Notes under the pieces: generated by a model
What the model was told of the DNA's origin: nothing
Seen by the model: the letters and a program-made list of their open reading frames with translations, nothing else
Database searches by the model: none
Assembly: GCA_910588635.1 (NCBI GenBank)
Contig: CAJUPW010000049.1
Location: 1-7,302, forward strand
Direction of reading: 5' to 3'
From: an uncultured Oscillospiraceae bacterium
GTDB lineage: Bacteria; Bacillota; Clostridia; Oscillospirales; Oscillospiraceae
Length of the DNA stretch: 7,302 bases
Translations under genes and position numbers: made by a program
Part shown: in pieces, positions 5,438 to 7,302 of the stretch
Layout: each line of letters opens with the position of its first letter
How positions within the stretch are numbered: position 1 is the first letter of the stretch

Positions 5438-6048
5438 CCCCCTTCCGTTTTGCCTTTCGATGGTTTAGACGGCGGCCTATCAAAAAAGTTCCCGTCCTCC
5501 AGCAAAATTTTTCTAAGGTTCAGCCGGGCCCGTGCGATGCGGGACTTCACCGTCCCCAGGTCGATGTCCAGCGCCTGACCGATCTCCTGGTAGCTCAGCC
5601 CGGACAGCTCCCGGAGCACCAGCGCCCGCCGCTGCCAGTCGGGCAGCCTGTCCAGCCCCCGGGCCAGGGCCTTCCCCCGCTCCGACCGCTCCAGCAGAAG
5701 GTGGGGGTCGCTGTCCCGGTCGGCGGGCTCAGCCCAGCCGCTCTCCTCGTCGTCCAGCGAGACAGAGGGTTCCACCCCCTCCCGCCGCTTCTGCCTGCGC
5801 AGCCAGTCAATGCACACATTTGTCGTCAGTCGGTATATCCAGGTGGCGAAGCTGCTCTCCCCCTGGAAGGATGGAAGTCCCTGCCAGGCCTTGACAAAGG
5901 CCTCCTGGGCTAGGTCCGCCGCCTCCTCCCGGTCGTTCACCAGCCGCAGGGCCAGGGAGTAGACCCTGTTCTGATTGTCCAGCACCAGCCGCTCAAAGGC
6001 GCTCTGGTCGCCCCTTTTCGCCCGCTCCACCAGCTCCCGGTCGGTCAC
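5434..6048 (-). CDS. ECF-family RNA polymerase sigma factor (sigma-70, SigW/RpoE-like)
   Basis: A 204-residue two-domain group IV sigma factor. Region 2 (about 8-87) contains DREEAADLAQEAFVKAW (39-55), the core-binding and -10 recognition part, followed by FATWIYRLTTNVCIDWLRR. A charged, acidic linker covers about 88-123. Region 4 (about 124-182) ends in LSYQEIGQALDIDLGTVKSRIARAR, the helix-turn-helix that reads the -35 element. The start is GTG at 6048, with a GGGGG ribosome binding site about 8 nt upstream. It sits 13 nt after dusB and overlaps the anti-sigma gene by 4 nt. The tail after 183 is short and basic. I saw no ECF-type autoregulated promoter directly upstream, so expression probably comes from the dusB promoter or from a site inside dusB. 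The target regulon cannot be told. Confidence 0.93.
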   Translation of the reverse strand: MTDRELVERAKRGDQSAFERLVLDNQNRVYSLALRLVNDREEAADLAQEAFVKAWQGLPSFQGESSFATWIYRLTTNVCIDWLRRQKRREGVEPSVSLDDEESGWAEPADRDSDPHLLLERSERGKALARGLDRLPDWQRRALVLRELSGLSYQEIGQALDIDLGTVKSRIARARLNLRKILLEDGNFFDRPPSKPSKGKTEGG

Positions 6049-6061
6049 GGCAGTTTCCCCC

Positions 6062-7033
6062 CTAACACAAATCTCGTTTGATTCCTCTAGTCACCCGGTA
6101 CACGTCCTCCAGGGTGGTGATCCTCACGATCTGCTCCTTATAATACCCCGCGTGAGGAACCCCCTTCAAGTACCAGGCGTACTGTTTCCGGGCCTCCAGG
6201 CAGGCAATCTTTTCGCCCTTATTTTGGGCGGCCATTTCAAACTGCCGCACCGCGGTGTCGCACCGCTCCGACAAAGGGGGCGGGTCGGGGATAGGCCGGC
6301 CCTCCAGCGCCGCCCTGCACTGGGCGAACAGCCAGGGGTTGCCGAACACCCCCCGGCCGATCATGGCCATGTCCGCCCCGGTATACCTGAGGATGCGGGG
6401 GGCGTCCGCCCCCTTGAACACGTCCCCGTTGGCGATGACGGGGATGTGTACCGCCTTTTTGACCTCTCGTATCCAGTCCCAGTTGGCGGCGCCGGCATAC
6501 ATCTGCACCTTGGTCCGGCCGTGGACGGCTACCGCCGACACCCCGGCCTCCTCCATCGCCTTGGCGAACTCCACACAGTTGATGGACCCCTTGTCCCAGC
6601 CCAGGCGGAATTTCACGGTGACGGGGCACTTCGCGCCCCGGATGACGGCCTCGGCCACCCGGACGGCCAGGTCTGGGTTCTTCATCAGCCCGGAGCCGTC
6701 CCCGGAGTTGGCCACCTTGGGGACGGGACAGCCCATGTTGATATCAATAAAATCCGCCCCGGACACCTCTTTGGCAATGGCCGCCCCCTCCTCCATGCAC
6801 TTAGGGTCGCTGCCGAATATCTGGGCGGCGGCGGGTGTCTCGTTTTCTCCCATCCGCAGGAGGGGGATGGACTTCTTATCCTGATAGCACAGGGCCTTGG
6901 CGCTGACCATCTCCGTACAGGTCAGCCCCGCCCCCTGCTCCCGGCAGATGGTGCGGAAGGCCATGTCCGTCACCCCCGCCATGGGACCTAGAGCCAGGGG
7001 CGTATCGACTGCAATTCCTCCGATGGTGACCAT
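6062..7033 (-). CDS. dusB: tRNA-dihydrouridine synthase
   Basis: A 323-residue flavoenzyme that reduces specific D-loop uridines in tRNA to dihydrouridine using FMN and NAD(P)H. Visible family landmarks in the TIM barrel: PMAGVTD (17-23), INMGCPVPKV with catalytic C102, VKFRLGW with K141, VHGRT with H171, IANGDV (200-205) and the phosphate-binding IGRGVFGNPWLF (225-236). The C-terminal helical domain follows (about 245-323). The motifs fit the DusB type found across Bacillota, and the length is typical. The start is ATG at 7033, with GAGG 5 nt upstream. It is the first gene of a likely operon with the sigma/anti-sigma pair. Which uridine positions it modifies is not determinable here. Confidence 0.93.
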   Translation of the reverse strand: MVTIGGIAVDTPLALGPMAGVTDMAFRTICREQGAGLTCTEMVSAKALCYQDKKSIPLLRMGENETPAAAQIFGSDPKCMEEGAAIAKEVSGADFIDINMGCPVPKVANSGDGSGLMKNPDLAVRVAEAVIRGAKCPVTVKFRLGWDKGSINCVEFAKAMEEAGVSAVAVHGRTKVQMYAGAANWDWIREVKKAVHIPVIANGDVFKGADAPRILRYTGADMAMIGRGVFGNPWLFAQCRAALEGRPIPDPPPLSERCDTAVRQFEMAAQNKGEKIACLEARKQYAWYLKGVPHAGYYKEQIVRITTLEDVYRVTRGIKRDLC

Positions 7034-7061
7034 AGATACCTCGCGTCAAAGAATTTTCCCC

Positions 7062-7090
7062 ATTGTATCATGTCTGTTGAATGTTGACAA
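7062..7090 (-). promoter_or_regulatory. Promoter of dusB-sigma-anti-sigma operon
   Basis: Minus strand: -35 TTGTCA (7085-7090), 17-bp spacer, -10 TACAAT (7062-7067). The start near 7055 gives a leader of about 22 nt. The -35 box is the same 7-bp palindrome TTGACAA used by the divergent promoter on plus. Confidence 0.82.
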
Positions 7091-7112
7091 GGCCGCAATC
7101 TCCCGGTAAAAT
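7084..7112 (+). promoter_or_regulatory. Promoter of the small plus-strand gene
   Basis: Plus strand: perfect -35 TTGACA (7084-7089), 17-bp spacer, -10 TAAAAT (7107-7112). Transcription should begin near 7119, about 22 nt before the ATG at 7141. The -35 box overlaps that of the dusB promoter by 5 bp. Confidence 0.72.
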
Positions 7113-7140
7113 GGAAAAAATCTCAAAAGGAGACAGATCT

Positions 7141-7296
7141 ATGGAATTAAACGCTTTACGCGCCGCCTTGCGGGGGATATCCGCTTACCGAGACGTGACC
7201 AACACCGCCGTTCTCAGCGGTATTTGGATGCTGCTGGACGCCCTGAACCAATGCTCATGTACGGTAAAGAAGCAAGCAACCGAAAACAAGAGATAG
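7141..7296 (+). CDS. Small protein of unknown function (51 residues)
   Basis: I do not recognise this protein. It is the only gene-like frame on plus that has its own promoter and ribosome binding site (AAAGGAG, 8 nt before the ATG). The open frame extends upstream to 7081, but that part covers the promoter, so 7141 is the better start. The protein has a basic, probably helical N-terminus (ALRAALRGISAYRD), a mildly hydrophobic middle (about 22-35, TAVLSGIWMLLDAL), two cysteines two apart (CSC at 38-40), and a Lys/Asn/Gln-rich tail. The hydrophobic stretch is too short and contains Asp, so a membrane span is unlikely. No partner gene is visible before the window ends 6 nt later. Confidence 0.6.
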   Translation: MELNALRAALRGISAYRDVTNTAVLSGIWMLLDALNQCSCTVKKQATENKR

Positions 7297-7302
7297 ACCG
7301 CC

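Noticed and set aside
5975..6991. 338-codon open frame on plus, opposite dusB
   Set aside because: The minus frame is an unmistakable dihydrouridine synthase. The plus frame has no initiation signals or motifs.

Overview
The window looks like a core-genome stretch from a GC-rich member of the Clostridia, probably Oscillospiraceae (Flavonifractor/Lawsonibacter-like). The basis is strong AGGAGG-type ribosome binding sites, near-consensus sigma-A promoters with 16-17 bp spacers, a tRNA with encoded CCA, GTG starts, and GC-rich coding DNA in a Bacillota-style gene set. Genus assignment is inference. Almost everything lies on the minus strand; only a 51-residue reading frame at the right edge is on plus.

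Layout from left to right: a tRNA-Gln(CTG) gene with its promoter and terminator (48-236); galM, aldose 1-epimerase, with its own promoter (270-1319); an AT-rich island holding one secreted protein of unknown function with a recent 26-residue tandem duplication (1490-2215), driven by a perfect consensus promoter overlapped by palindromes and bracketed by two GC-rich terminator hairpins; an EF-G paralogue with an altered GTPase site (2341-4413), with its own promoter and a structured leader; an 85-bp inverted-repeat element (4551-4635); and a three-gene operon read right to left, dusB, ECF sigma factor, membrane anti-sigma factor (7033 to 4631). At the right edge a small unknown gene diverges from dusB, and the two promoters share one -35 box.

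Functionally this is a mix of housekeeping genes (tRNA, tRNA modification, a translation GTPase, sugar epimerase) and one sigma/anti-sigma envelope-sensing pair. Sigma and anti-sigma are translationally coupled by a GTGA overlap and sit 13 nt behind dusB, so they are probably co-transcribed with it. The inverted-repeat element supplies the stop codon of the anti-sigma gene and a plausible terminator for the operon.

I found no CRISPR array, transposase, phage gene or recognisable new defence system. The most unusual items are the AT-rich secreted-protein island with its operator-like dyads, the repeat element that defines the end of the anti-sigma gene, the shared -35 divergent promoter, and the unknown 51-residue protein.
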